From Haematococcus lacustris (taxonomy: Eukaryota; Chlorophyta; Chlorophyceae; Chlamydomonadales; Haematococcaceae): a stretch of 64,000 bases of DNA. The stretch covers positions 62,001-126,000 of the forward strand of contig JASKMD010000225.1 in the NCBI GenBank assembly GCA_030144725.1. Reading direction: 5' to 3'. The notes beneath the pieces are model-generated. The model was not told the DNA's origin and made no database searches. It saw only the letters and a program-made list of their open reading frames with translations. Both the position numbers and the translations under genes were made by a program. This document shows, piece after piece, positions 41,341-52,000 of this stretch (its first letter is position 1; each line of letters begins with the position of its first letter).

Positions 41341-44126
41341 TGGGGAACGGGAGAGGGCAGCAGCTGGGCAGGGGGCAGGGCACGGGGTGAAGCGCAAGAA
41401 CACGGATCCCAAGACCCGCAAGCTGTGTGGTGATGGCAAGCTTAGCCGACTCATGACACGCACTGATGCGGCCGGGGCCGGGCCACTGGAGGGGTGGGCA
41501 GGGCAAGGAGGTGGTGGGGCGGTGGTGGTGGAGGCAGCCAGGCCTGGGTCCTTGGGGTGGGGTTGGCGTCACAGGGGAGGGCAGCAGGTGGCGTCATCTT
41601 CTTTGCCCAGCGGGGCCTGGCTACCTGGAGGGGCCGAGGGGCAGGGGCAGGGGCAGGGGCAGGGGCAGGGGCAGGGGCAGGGGCAGGAGCCAGCACAGCC
41701 AGCTCGAGTGCAGGGCTCCTCAGCTGGGGGTAGGCTGGCGGGGAAGCCCAGGAAGGCAGGCGTCCAAGAGGAGCAGCAGCCAAGGCACAGGCTGCAGTCA
41801 GTGGAGTGGGAGGGGGAGGTCCTGGCTCTGCTGCTGCCAGTGGGCTGGCCTTGGACCCAGGCAGTGCTGCTCCTGATACTGTGTCGGAGGCCGGGTCGGA
41901 GGACAAGCTGAGGCCGCAGCCAAGCAGAGGCAGGGGAGCGGGGCAAGGCCAAGGGCTGCAGCCCAAGATGGGATAAGGCCTGGGGCAGGGGCAGGGGCAG
42001 GGATAGAGGCGGGGGTAGGGAAGGAGGTAGGGGCAGGGGCAGGGGTGGCAAAGCAGGTGGGGGGTAGGGGCTAGGACACAGCATAGGGCAGGGGCAGGGG
42101 CAGGACCAGGGGCAAGGCGCGAGTCCCCAGATGTCAGCAGCCTTCCCGCAGCCAGCACAGCAGCTGTGCCCCCGCCCAGCAGCAGCGACAGCGGCAGCAG
42201 ACAAGAAGCTGACCCCAGCCTCGACACACTCAGTCGGCGCGACCAGGTCAACAGTGGCTCAACAGTGGCAGGTGCAGCGAGGGTGCGGGTGCGGGCTGCG
42301 GCTCCCCACGCGCACCGCCTGTTCGCCTCCACCCCAACCCAGACCCCCACACCCACCCCCACCTCCGCCCCTCAGCTACATCGGAGGCAGCCATGGGAGC
42401 AGCCACCCCCAGTACAGCGGACACAGCTGCGCGACCTGCTCCAAAGCACCGCGCCCTTGCCCCTGCCTTATCAACCACGACGGCCCCTGACCCTGGCACG
42501 CCCTGACCCTGGACCTGCCCCGACCCTGCCCCACCCCTGGCTGGGACTGGACCTGCCCCTGCCCCTGACCCTGGCCCTGCCCCGACCCTGCCCCACCCCT
42601 GGCTCTGGATCTGGCCCTGCCCCTGGCCCAGCTCCTGGACCTGCCCCTGCCCCTGCCCCTGCCCCTGGGCCTCAACCCTGGTCCTCACAGTGCTCAACCT
42701 TCCCCCCTTGTCATCAAGCGCAAGAAACGTTATGAACCCAGCTCTGCTGCTCTTGCAGCTCTGCCACCCAGTAGGCTGGCCCACCAGGGCGCTGCAGCCC
42801 CTCATGCAAGGCCTGGTGTAGGGGCCTGCACACCACCCGGCCGCGATACCTGGAAAGGGGGCTGCGGAGAGGCAGGTGGCAGGCGCAGCATGGCCGGCCC
42901 CACGGGTGGCCCGGGCAGCAGGGGTGGATGAAGCAGCAGGGGCAGGAGGGGCTAGAGGGGTGGCAGCAATGGCAGCAGGAGGGGCCCGGGTGGGCGGGTT
43001 AGTGGGGGTGGCAGTGGGGGCAGCAAAGGTGGCAGGGGCAGGGTCAAGGGCAGCAGCAGGGGCAGCAGCAGGGGCACGCAGCAGCGGGCAGCAGCAGGGG
43101 CAGCAGCAGGGGCAGCAGCAGGGGCAGCAGCGGGGGCAGCAGTGGGGGCAGCAGCGGGGGCAGCAGCAGGGGCAAGGTTAGGGGCAGCAGCAGGGGCAGC
43201 GGCAGCAGGTGCAGAAGCAGGGGCAGGGGCAGGGGCAGGGGCAGGGGCAAAAACAACACAGCAGTCGAAGCCGTATGTCACAAAATTGGGGTCGGTGGGT
43301 CCGGGCCAGCGCGCTGCAGTGGCCGTGGTGAGGCTGCGGCCCATGGGCTCATCGGAGTCGGTGCTCGAACCCCAGCCATCGCTGTCACAGGCCCCGTCGA
43401 CAGATCCACCTGCGTGGGCGGGAGGCAGCGACGCGTTCGCGACCTGTGCGCCTACTCCTTCGCTCCCGGTTGTGGCACCGGCCTCGCTGGGCGGTGTGCA
43501 GACCGCACCTACGGCACAGGCTGTACCGGGCAACGTGCACCGACATCGCGACACCGCCGCAACACCGCCGCGGGCCACGCTGGCGGCATTGGTCGGCCAT
43601 CGTTGCTCGACCCAGGAGCAGCGCGTGTCAGCAGCGGGGCGAGAAGCCTGGCAGCTGCACAGCTCAAAACTTCGGTTCTCAACTACCGCAAGCGCCATGT
43701 CAACCTTCCGGCGGTCCGACCGCACCGCAAACAAAGCGAGTCCTTGCGCAGGGAGTCGCGGACGACTGCGAAGCAGCATCGCCGTCTAAACTTCCGGTCA
43801 CTGGCCGGCAGCGGGAACACATTTCGAGTCGAGAGCAGCACCAAGCCGCCTCCCCATTTCTGCAGGGGTTGCCAAAGGAGGTGGCTGATCCAATCGACCC
43901 CACACCTTCTGCTGCTGCTAGCGGTCCTGCCGGCAGCTGCACAGAGGACCACGCTTACTGGTCAGCCATCCCTCTTCGCGTGCTGGCATCAGTTGCCAAA
44001 GCCATGGTGCGAAAGCAACAGCGGCGCAAGAGGAAGCGGTCAGGAGGGGGTGGGTTGTCAAGCCCTGAGCCAGCTGTACCGCACCAGGGATGCTCCCTAG
44101 CGAAGCAGATCAGGTGCCACAGCTGA
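41341..44126 (+). CDS. Possible downstream exons or a second unknown gene, very low-complexity
   Basis: Protein-like pieces include GVKRKNTDPKTRKLCGDGKL near 41387-41446, LVIKRKKRYEPSSAALAAL near 42706-42765, and a final frame ending at 44126 (LPKEVADPIDPTPSAAASG, AIPLRVLASVAKAMVRKQ, then a Lys/Arg-rich QQRRKRKRS). Between them lie long CCCCTG, CAGGGG and GGGGCAGCA repeats that keep several frames open, so frame choice is uncertain. The basic clusters suggest nuclear or nucleic-acid-binding protein. Connection to the exons before 41340 is not shown. Confidence 0.3.
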
Positions 44127-44730
44127 GCTAAGAGGGAGTCTGGGGCCAGGTGCTGGCAGTGGGGGTGGGTTGGGGTCAGGGAGGCAGGTCGACCTGTCAC
44201 ATGAAGGCGGGCAGCTTTTGAGCGTTGAAGCTCATGCTGCGTATGTAGTGAAAGGTATTGCATGGGGGAAGCACCGGGGATAGATCGATGCTGCTTCCTC
44301 ATCCCGGGAGCTCCTCACCTACAGCGGGCTGTGCCGACTCGCTGCAATGTGACAGGCATCATGTTCCAGCGGGCGTGTCGCCTCACAACTGCGCTGTGGC
44401 CTGATGCACACTTCGACATAGAGTCGCTGTTGTCACGCATTATGACAGAACACACATTAGGACGGGACATAGGAAATGGTGCATGGAGCATGGGGAAAAT
44501 GGCGCATGGAGCAGATGGATGAAGGCTACTGGCTGTGAGGCCGCTGGCCAACTACTGGTTGTTGGGATGGATGTGAAGCGGGAGTGAACTAGGAAGCAGA
44601 CCAGCACCCTCTTGTACACCAAGGTTTTCAGGGCGATCCACAAGAATTGCATCCATTTACAGCCTGTAGATTACAGGGTGATCCATGTACTTGCATGCCA
44701 TCATTTTGAGCCCATGTGCACCATTGTTTG
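44127..44730. other. Region without a supported gene
   Basis: A frame at 44262-44522 reads QRACRLTTALWPDAHFDI and SLLSRIMTEHTLGRDIG, protein-like but unassigned. Bases 44697-44730 resemble the LINE tail (CATTTTGAGCCCATGTGCAC), so retrotransposon debris is likely here. Confidence 0.4.
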
Positions 44731-46264
44731 TGTACCTGGGCGAAGCAGCAGTGGGCAGAACAGCAGTGAAGCTGGACCAGCCAAAGGAGTGCTCCTCTGT
44801 AATCCATGTCGACTTACATCCATGTCGGCCTCACTTTCCCCTAGTTGCCTTTGCCCGGCGCATGGTCTGGCGACCTGATGCACAACCCTGGCTTCAGCAG
44901 TATAGGCCAACCGACTCATGTGCCCAATGAAAACCGGCTACGCCGCAATGACGGCCACCTTACGTTCACTTTCAAGTAGGAACTGTACTTGAGTGACGGT
45001 GCGACCACAGAAATGTTCAAACGGGCCAGCATGGGTCACTCATATTGATAAATACACAATAGCTATCCCTAGGTCCGACATGACACTATAATCGGTTCAT
45101 ACCATCGGCCGATCGCTCCCTGCTTGTCAAGCGCACCGCGAGGGAGCTCAGCGGTGGTCATCGAGTGGGCCTCCCCTTGTCTGAGTGGGCTGAGTAGGCT
45201 GAAATTGAGTGGGCCGCCCCTTCTCACCACCCATCACGTCAAGTCGATCAGGTCCACAGGGGCAGGGGGCTGAGGCAGGGGGGTGGCTGGCGGTGGCCCC
45301 GCCTGTGAGGTTCCACTAGAGCGTGCCTGCTCCTTGTGTGGCCCTGGCCTGCTCACTCACTGCTGCTGCTGCTGCTGCTGCTGCTAGCCCTGCTGCTGGC
45401 TGTGCCCCTGACCCTCCTAAAGCATCCGTCTGCCTCCTCGCTGCTGCTGCTGCTGCTGGTGCTGCTGCCTGAGCCTAGGGAGGCAGGCGAGCCCGGCTGA
45501 GGTGCTGGCTGGGCACCTGGGAGAGCAGGTCTCTGCAGGCCGTCCTCCCCCTGCTCCTGTCCCTGCCCCTGTCCCTGCCCCTGCCTTACCCGTCCTCCCC
45601 CTGCTCCTGCCCCGTCCTCCCCCTGCTCCTGTCCCTGCCCCTGTCCCTGCCCCTGTCCCTGCCCCTGTCCTCCCCCTGCTCCTGTCCCTGCCCCTGTCCC
45701 TGCCCCTGCCCCTGCCCCTGCCCCTGCCCCTGCCCCTGCCCCTGCCCCTGCCCCTGCCCCTGCCCCTGCCCCTGCCCCTGCCCCTGCCCCTGCCCCTGCC
45801 CCTGCCCCTGCCCCTGCCCCTGCCCCTGCCCCTGCCCTTTGCAGAGGCCCCTGCCCCTCCGGCAGCAGGTCAGAAGGTGCAGGGGTGTCCCTCTGCTGCC
45901 CCTGGGTTGTGGCAGAAGGTGGTGCAGTGGGCTCCCTTCCCCTGCCCTCAGCCGCCCCGACCCCCTTGAGAGGCAGGGCAGCCAAGCAGCCGTCCTTGTC
46001 TTTGTCAGCCACCTTGACGACCTGCAGCGACCTCACCCGCCCCGGACCCTGCCCCTTCGACCTTGACGACCTGCAGCACCTCACCCGCCCCGGTGCCGGG
46101 CTGGTCCTGGTGGCGCTGCCGGGCTGCTGCGCATTCCTTGCTCCAGGGTACCAACGCCAGCGTGGCCAGGTTCAACACGGCTGCAGGCCAAGAGTGTACC
46201 TGGGCGGAGCAGCAGTGGGCGGAACAGCAGTGAAGCTGAACCAGCCAAAGGAGTGCTCATCTGT
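44731..46264. repeat. Tandem duplication, first unit, with flanking 70-bp direct repeats
   Basis: A 70-base sequence (TGTACCTGGGCG... to ...CTCTGT or ...CATCTGT) occurs at 44731-44800 and 46195-46264. Between them, 44801-46194 is a close copy of 47013-48273, including AATCCATGTCGACTTACATC at the left and CACGGCTGCAGGCCAAGAG at the right. The main length difference is a longer CCTGCC array (about 45690-45838). The minus strand of the core encodes an Ala/Gly/Gln-rich frame that I treat as repeat-driven. Confidence 0.88.
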
Positions 46265-46267
46265 AAT

Positions 46268-47012
46268 GATGATGATGTGGCTTACACCGCTTAAGCCGTC
46301 AGCCGTTAGGCTGCTAGGCCGCCCTCCCCCTCTAGGGGTTCGGGACTTTCTGTAACGCACTTCAAAGCAAGGTGCACAAACAAAGGTGCACATGGGCTCA
46401 ACATGAAGTCATGCAAATTCTCATTATTGTTCTGTAAAGTCATGGCAAACTCCGGCTGCTCCCTGATGGAACTCGTGGCAGTGCACTCAAAGATGAAATG
46501 CATGGCGTCATCCACTACCCCCTCTGTGCATCTGGTGCATGTGCGATCAATGAAAGTTACCCCCTCAAACCGAGCCTTCTCCACCCCCAGACCGCTGTTG
46601 CCTAACCTGAACCTAGTCAAGCTCGTGCGAACTTCTGTAGATAGCTGTCTGTTAAGCAGGTGTGGTGCCATGTGATTGATGCCAATGCCATCCCCATGCT
46701 TGAACCATGCAGCATACGAGCATCTCTCCCGATGCACCGTCTCAGGCAATCTAGGGTCTCCCTCAAACCCAACCCAACGCCTCCCCCACCTCTCGAGCCA
46801 CTTCACTTCCATAGCCTTGGTGCCTAGGACCATGTCCGGGCTCAAGGTGAACTCACCCCCCATCAGCTCTCTGGCGGCAAGCTGGAACTGAGCGCTCCAG
46901 CTGGCCTGGCAACCCCTGCCTAACTCCACATCTGCCTTGATGACCCTCATTAGCAGGTCACTGTGGGATAGTTTGGCAGTGTTCTTGCAAGTGGCAGAAC
47001 TTGCATGCATGC
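46268..47012 (-). mobile_element. LINE tail, copy 2, inserted into the tandem duplication
   Basis: The minus frame from about 47010 to 46306 is intact for about 230 residues. It has SHSDLLMRVIKADVELGRG, SAQFQLAARELMGG, KWLERWGRRWVGFEGD, then the zf-RVT-like CTRC...DDAMH...FEC motif and the same C-terminus as the 12003 copy. The 3' end carries a short CAT repeat tail (46268-46277 on the plus strand reads GATGATGATG). AAT flanks both ends (46265-46267 and 47013-47015), a possible 3-bp target duplication. It is truncated 5' of the zinc region. Confidence 0.83.
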
Positions 47013-47571
47013 AATCCATGTCGACTTACATCCATGTCGGCCTCACTTTCCCCTAGTTGCCTTTGCCCGGCGCATGGTCTGGCGACCTGATGCACAACCC
47101 TGGCTTCAGCAGTATAGGCCAACCGACTCATGTGCCCAATGAAAACCGGCTACGCCGCAATGACGGCCACCTTACGTTCACTTTCAAGTAGGAACTGTAC
47201 CTGAGTGACGGTGCGACCACAGAAATGTTCAAACGGGCCAGCATGGGTCACTCATAGAAATAAATACACAATAGCTATCCCTTGGTCCGACATGACACTA
47301 TAATCGGATCATACCATCGGCCGATCGCTCCCTGCTTGCCGAGCGCACCGCGAGGGAGCCCAGCGGTGGTCATTGAGTGGGCCTCCCCTTGTCTGAGTGC
47401 GCTGAGTAGGCTGAGACTGAGTGGGCCGCCCCTTCTCACCACCCATCACGTCAAGTCGATCAGGTCCACCCGGGCAGGGGGCTGAGGCAGGGTGGGTGGC
47501 TGGCGCTGGCCCAGTCTGTGAGGTTCCAATAGAGCGTGCCTGCTCCTTGTGTGGCCCTGGGCTGCTCACTC

Positions 47572-47619
<48 letters not shown>

Positions 47620-48273
47620 AGCCCTGCTGCTGGCTGTGCCCCTGACCCTGCTGAAGCACCCGTCTGCCTCCTCGTTGATGCTGCTGCTGCTGCTGCTGCT
47701 GCCTGAGCCAGGGAGGCAGGCGAGCCCGGCTGAGGTGCTGGCTGGGCACCTGGGGAGGCAGGTCTCTGCAGGCCATCCTCCCCCTGCTGCCCCTGACGCT
47801 GCTGGACAGGAGCCCCTGCCCCTGCCCCTGCCCCTGCCCCTGCCCCTGCCCCTGCCCCTGCCCCTGCCCCTGCCCCTGCCCCTGCCCCTGCCCCTGCCCC
47901 TGCCCTGCCCCTGCCCGCCCCTGCCCCTGCCCCTGCCCTTTGCAGAGGCCCCTGCCCCTCCGGCAGCAGGTCACCAGGTGCAGGGGTCTCCCTCTGCTGC
48001 CCCTGGGTTGTGGCAGCAGGTGGTGCATTGGGCTCCCTTCCCCTGCCCTCAGCTGCCCCGACCCCCGAGCCTTGCTTGTCATTGTCAGCAACCTTGACGA
48101 CCTGCAGCGACTCAGCCGCCCCTGACCCTGCCCCTTCGACCTTGACTACCTGCAGCACCTCACCCGCCCCGATGCCTGGCTGGTCCTGGTGGCGCTGCCG
48201 GGCTGCTGCGCATTCCTTGCTCCAGGGCACCAACGCCAGCGTGGCCAGGTTCAACACGGCTGCAGGCCAAGAG
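47013..48273. repeat. Tandem duplication, second unit
   Basis: A close copy of 44801-46194. Scattered substitutions and a shorter CCTGCC array (about 47815-47937) distinguish it. The minus frame reads EVLQVVKVEGAGSG and ESLQVVKVADNDKQG before the repeat, the same as in unit one. This may be debris of a real protein, but I cannot assign it. Confidence 0.88.
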
Positions 48274-49008
48274 GGGCAAGGGGGAGAGGGGCAAGGCAAC
48301 AGAGGGCGAGCCTGTAGGGGAAAGGGTCAGGCTGCAGGGGAGAAGGCGGGGCGAGGCTGCAGCCAAGCAGGTGGTAAGGCGGGGGGTGGGGCTGCAGCAG
48401 GCAGCTGTGCGTGGAGTCCCTGGTAAGAGTCGAACCTATGACCTACCAGTGCATCCTTCATCATACGATTCACAGCCCATTTTTGATTCCACACAAGCCA
48501 GCAGTACTGTCCTGATCCGAGCCTAAACTGGCAATGTCATCCTTTTCCATCCCATGATCCGCCGTCTTCAACCGGGCCTTTCACCGCCATCTGCCAGCAG
48601 GTTGTCCCCTGCCCCTGCCCCTGCCTCTGCCCCTGCCTTCCACCCTTTGCTGTGCCAGCCACGCCCATGCGCCTGCCCTCCACTGTCCTTGAACACATGT
48701 GTGCCGGTGCTCCCCCTCTCCCATGTGGAACCCTCCTTCACTCGTGACAGTCATGACCTGCCAGCCCCACCAGGGTTAGGGTTGAGGCTGCAGTCAAGCC
48801 GGTGGTAAGCCAGTAAGCCGTTTGCCGGTAAGCCAGTAAGCCGGTTGAGGCTGCAGCAGGTCGTTGGGCTTAGCGCTCCTAGTCGGACTCTGCCCCTGCC
48901 CTGCCCGGCCCTTGCCCCTGCCTTCCACCCTTAACAATGTCAGCCATGTCGCCCGCCCCTGCCAGCCCCACCGGCTGTGTGAACCAATGTGCTGGTGCTC
49001 CCCCCTCC
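48274..49008. other. Region 3' of the MATE gene, no supported gene
   Basis: GC-rich with imperfect CCTGCC and AAGCCGGT repeats. A tRNA-like T-arm (GGTTCGACTC, minus strand, about 48431-48440) is present, but no acceptor stem pairs with it. The missing last exon of the MATE gene, if any, should be here. I could not identify it. Confidence 0.4.
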
Positions 49009-52000
49009 CTATGCACCCCCTCCCTCCTTGTGACCGCCACTCCTTTCTTTCCCTGGAACCCTCAGCTTCAGCTCACCTGCCACCGTATCCCCGGAGGCGA
49101 CCCCTATCCACAGCCCCAGCACCCCTAGGCCGGCATGGAAGCACAGCAGGTAGCCCAGCAGCACGCCACACAGCCAGAAGCCTGACAGCAAGGACGCGGC
49201 GCAACGCAACGCACATCACGGCACAGCACAGAGCAGCACAGCACAGCACAAGCCAGGTGGGCATGGCTGCCGGATCCATTGTCAAGTGCAAAACTAGTAC
49301 TGGCAGCTAGGTAGACAAGCAATGAGCTCCACACTCCTTGGGTGCAGGCAACAGGCTGCTGCTGGGGCTGACCTCGACCCTGACCCTGCCTCTAAGCTTG
49401 AATTGCCCTCGCACCCACCCCTTTCCCCCCTCTCCCCCTGCCGGTCCACTTGCTCTTGCCGCCTTGCCCCTGCCCTCATCAGAGCCATGCTTCTGCCGTT
49501 ACTGGTACCCTTACCCTTGGCCCCTGCCCCTGCCCCTGGTCCTGCCCCTGCCCCTGCCCCTGCCCCTGCCCCTGCCCCTGCCCCTGCCCCTGCCCCTGCC
49601 CCTGGCCCTGCCCCTGGCCCTGGCCCTGCCCCTGCCCCTGCCCCTGCCCCTGCCCCTGCCCCTGCCCCTGCCCCTGCCCCTGCCCCTGCCCCTGCCCCTG
49701 CCCCTGCCCTGCCCCTGCCCCTGCCCCTGCCCCTGCCCCTGCCCCTGCCCCTGCCCCTGCCCCTGCCCCTGCCCCTGCCCCTGCCCCTGCCCCTGCCCCT
49801 GCCCCTGCCCCTGCCCCTGCCCCTGCCCCTGCCCCTGCCCCTGCCCCTGCCCCCGCCCCCGCCCCCGCCTCACCAACGAAGTTGTACACCATGAGCTGCC
49901 ACTGGCGCCCGCAGCCCCGCAGCACCCCCTGGGCCGTCCCCATCAGACCATCAGACACCTGCACCAGCCCAACACACGCAGCGCCCAGTGTGTAGGGTAG
50001 GGCAGAGTGCAGTGTACAGACCGGAACACGCAGCACTCAGTGTGTAGGGTACAGCGCTCAGTGCTGTCAGTGCGTCATTCCGCTGCGACCAGCGACAGGG
50101 TAGGGCAGGGTGTGGGGTACAGGCCGGAGTAGGGTGTCACTCTTGCGCCTGCTCTCATCGAAAACTTTTGGCAGGCTGCCAGTGTGTCATTCTGATGCCG
50201 GTGCTGGCCTGTTGCGTGTGAGCAGTCAAGGGCCAGCACCCCCGCTGCACTTGGTCCCTTCGTCATCAGCGCAGGGGCAGGAGTGGCATGCAAGTGTGAT
50301 GATGCAAGCATGGTGGGGTGTGCCTAACAATGTGGCTGCGGAAAACACAGTGTGAGACAGGAAGCAATCACAGAGGAACACAAGTGGTGGGTGGGCCAGC
50401 ATGATCGAGCCATGGCCCGGCTCCTACCCCGGCACCTATCGCTGCCGGCTGGTGCTGGTGGGTAGGTCAGCTTGATTCAGGGACACCATGCTTCACACTC
50501 CACATCACATACTCAGCGAGCAGAGGCAACTTTGGTGCCCCATTGTGTAGACGTCGGGTGGGCATGGGCATAATGTTTTGCTGCTGGCACAGGGTTGGAA
50601 GAAGCTAGCTCCCCACCCGACATCTCACTTTCAAATATCAGCCCTCACTCTTGAGCCTGGCTCGCAGCTCGCTGAGCAATCGCTGAGCTCCTCACCAGAC
50701 GTGTGCCTGTAGTGAGGGGTGCCGTTGAAATTCAAATCTGAGGAGCGAGAGGGCGGCGATGGCGCGGAGCCCCTGGTCCTTGACGTCGACCTCACCTCCT
50801 GTGTTGAGCTCACCTGAAATAGAGCTAGAAACGGCGCGATGGTGGCGATGATGCCGACCACGACCGGGTCGTTTGTGAAGATTCGGCCGATAGAGTGGCG
50901 CGCGGCCAGGATCGCCACAGCGCACGTCGCCATGAAGGAGCCGCCGATGGCGACGCACAGCCAGCCAGACAAACGCGCGGTGCGGGGCATGCCCAGGCCC
51001 AGCAGGTTGCCGACACTGAAGGCAGGGTCGAGAAGCACTAGGGCGCGTGGCACTGGCAACGTACGGCGTGCACGCAAACATGTTCTGGCTCGCACATTTT
51101 CGCACTGACAGCATGCACCGACACGGCGCGTACGCAAACACATTTCGGCACTGATGCACCGATGTTGGCACTGAGGCACTGAGGCACCGACGCACATGGG
51201 CGCACTGACAGCATGCTACAACGAGATTGTCATAAAATGCGATGGCAATGTTGTGAATCTACAGCCATAGCTGACAATGGCATTAGCAGAGGCAGCAGCC
51301 ATTTGATGTACGTGTCGCTGACAGTGATATTGAAACCCCCAGTGCTTGATCCTATAGCACGCACCGGATGCTGCCGGCAATGCCCACGGCAAATGGACAG
51401 GACACCTACAAACATTGTGTGGGCACAAGAAGAAAATCAGTTGCTGCGCAACGGGTGGTAGGATGGGTGAGCTGGGGTGGGGTGGGGTGGGGTGGGGTGG
51501 GGTGGGGTGGGGTGGGGTGGGGTGGGGTGGGGTGGGGTGGGGTGGGGTGGGGTGGGGTGGGGTGGGGTGGGGTGGGGTGGGGTGGGGTGGGGTGGGGTGG
51601 GGTGGGGTGGGGTGGGGTGGGGTGGGGTGGGGTGGGGTGGGGTGGGGTGGGGTGGGGTGGGGTGGGGTGGGGTGGGGTGGGGTGGGGTGGGGTGGGGTGG
51701 GGTGGGGTGGGGTGGGGTGGGGTGGGGTGGGGTGGGGTGGGGTGGGGTGGGGTGGGGTGGGGTGGGGTGGGGTGGGTTGGGTTGGGTTGGGTTGGGTTGG
51801 GTTGGGTTGGGTTGGGTTGGGTTGGGTTGGGTTGAGTTGGGTTGGGTTGGGTGGGGAGCTGAGTTTTGGTCACACTCACAAAGGTGAGGGCGATGAGGTT
51901 CAGGGCGCCACTGTGGGCGGCCAACACCGCTGGGCCCAGGCGGCCGGCCATTGCGGTGGTGATGTCAAAGCCCCCCTGCTCGCACGACATCATGATGCCG

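Noticed and set aside
45353..46084. GAGAGAG-rich minus ORF in the tandem duplication, and its twin at 47460-48299
   Set aside because: Mostly CCTGCC-array translation. The short non-repetitive parts match each other but nothing known, so I did not call a gene.
48425..48520. Possible tRNA on the minus strand (B-box-like GGTTCGACTC with an A-box-like TGGCTTGTGTGG upstream)
   Set aside because: No 7-bp acceptor stem, no convincing anticodon stem, and the T stem has mismatches. At most a decayed tRNA-like or SINE-like remnant.
49479..50036. Long GAGAGA- or PAPAPA-type ORFs around the CCCCTG array
   Set aside because: Repeat-driven. The only real coding part is the MATE exon 49958-49874 on the minus strand.
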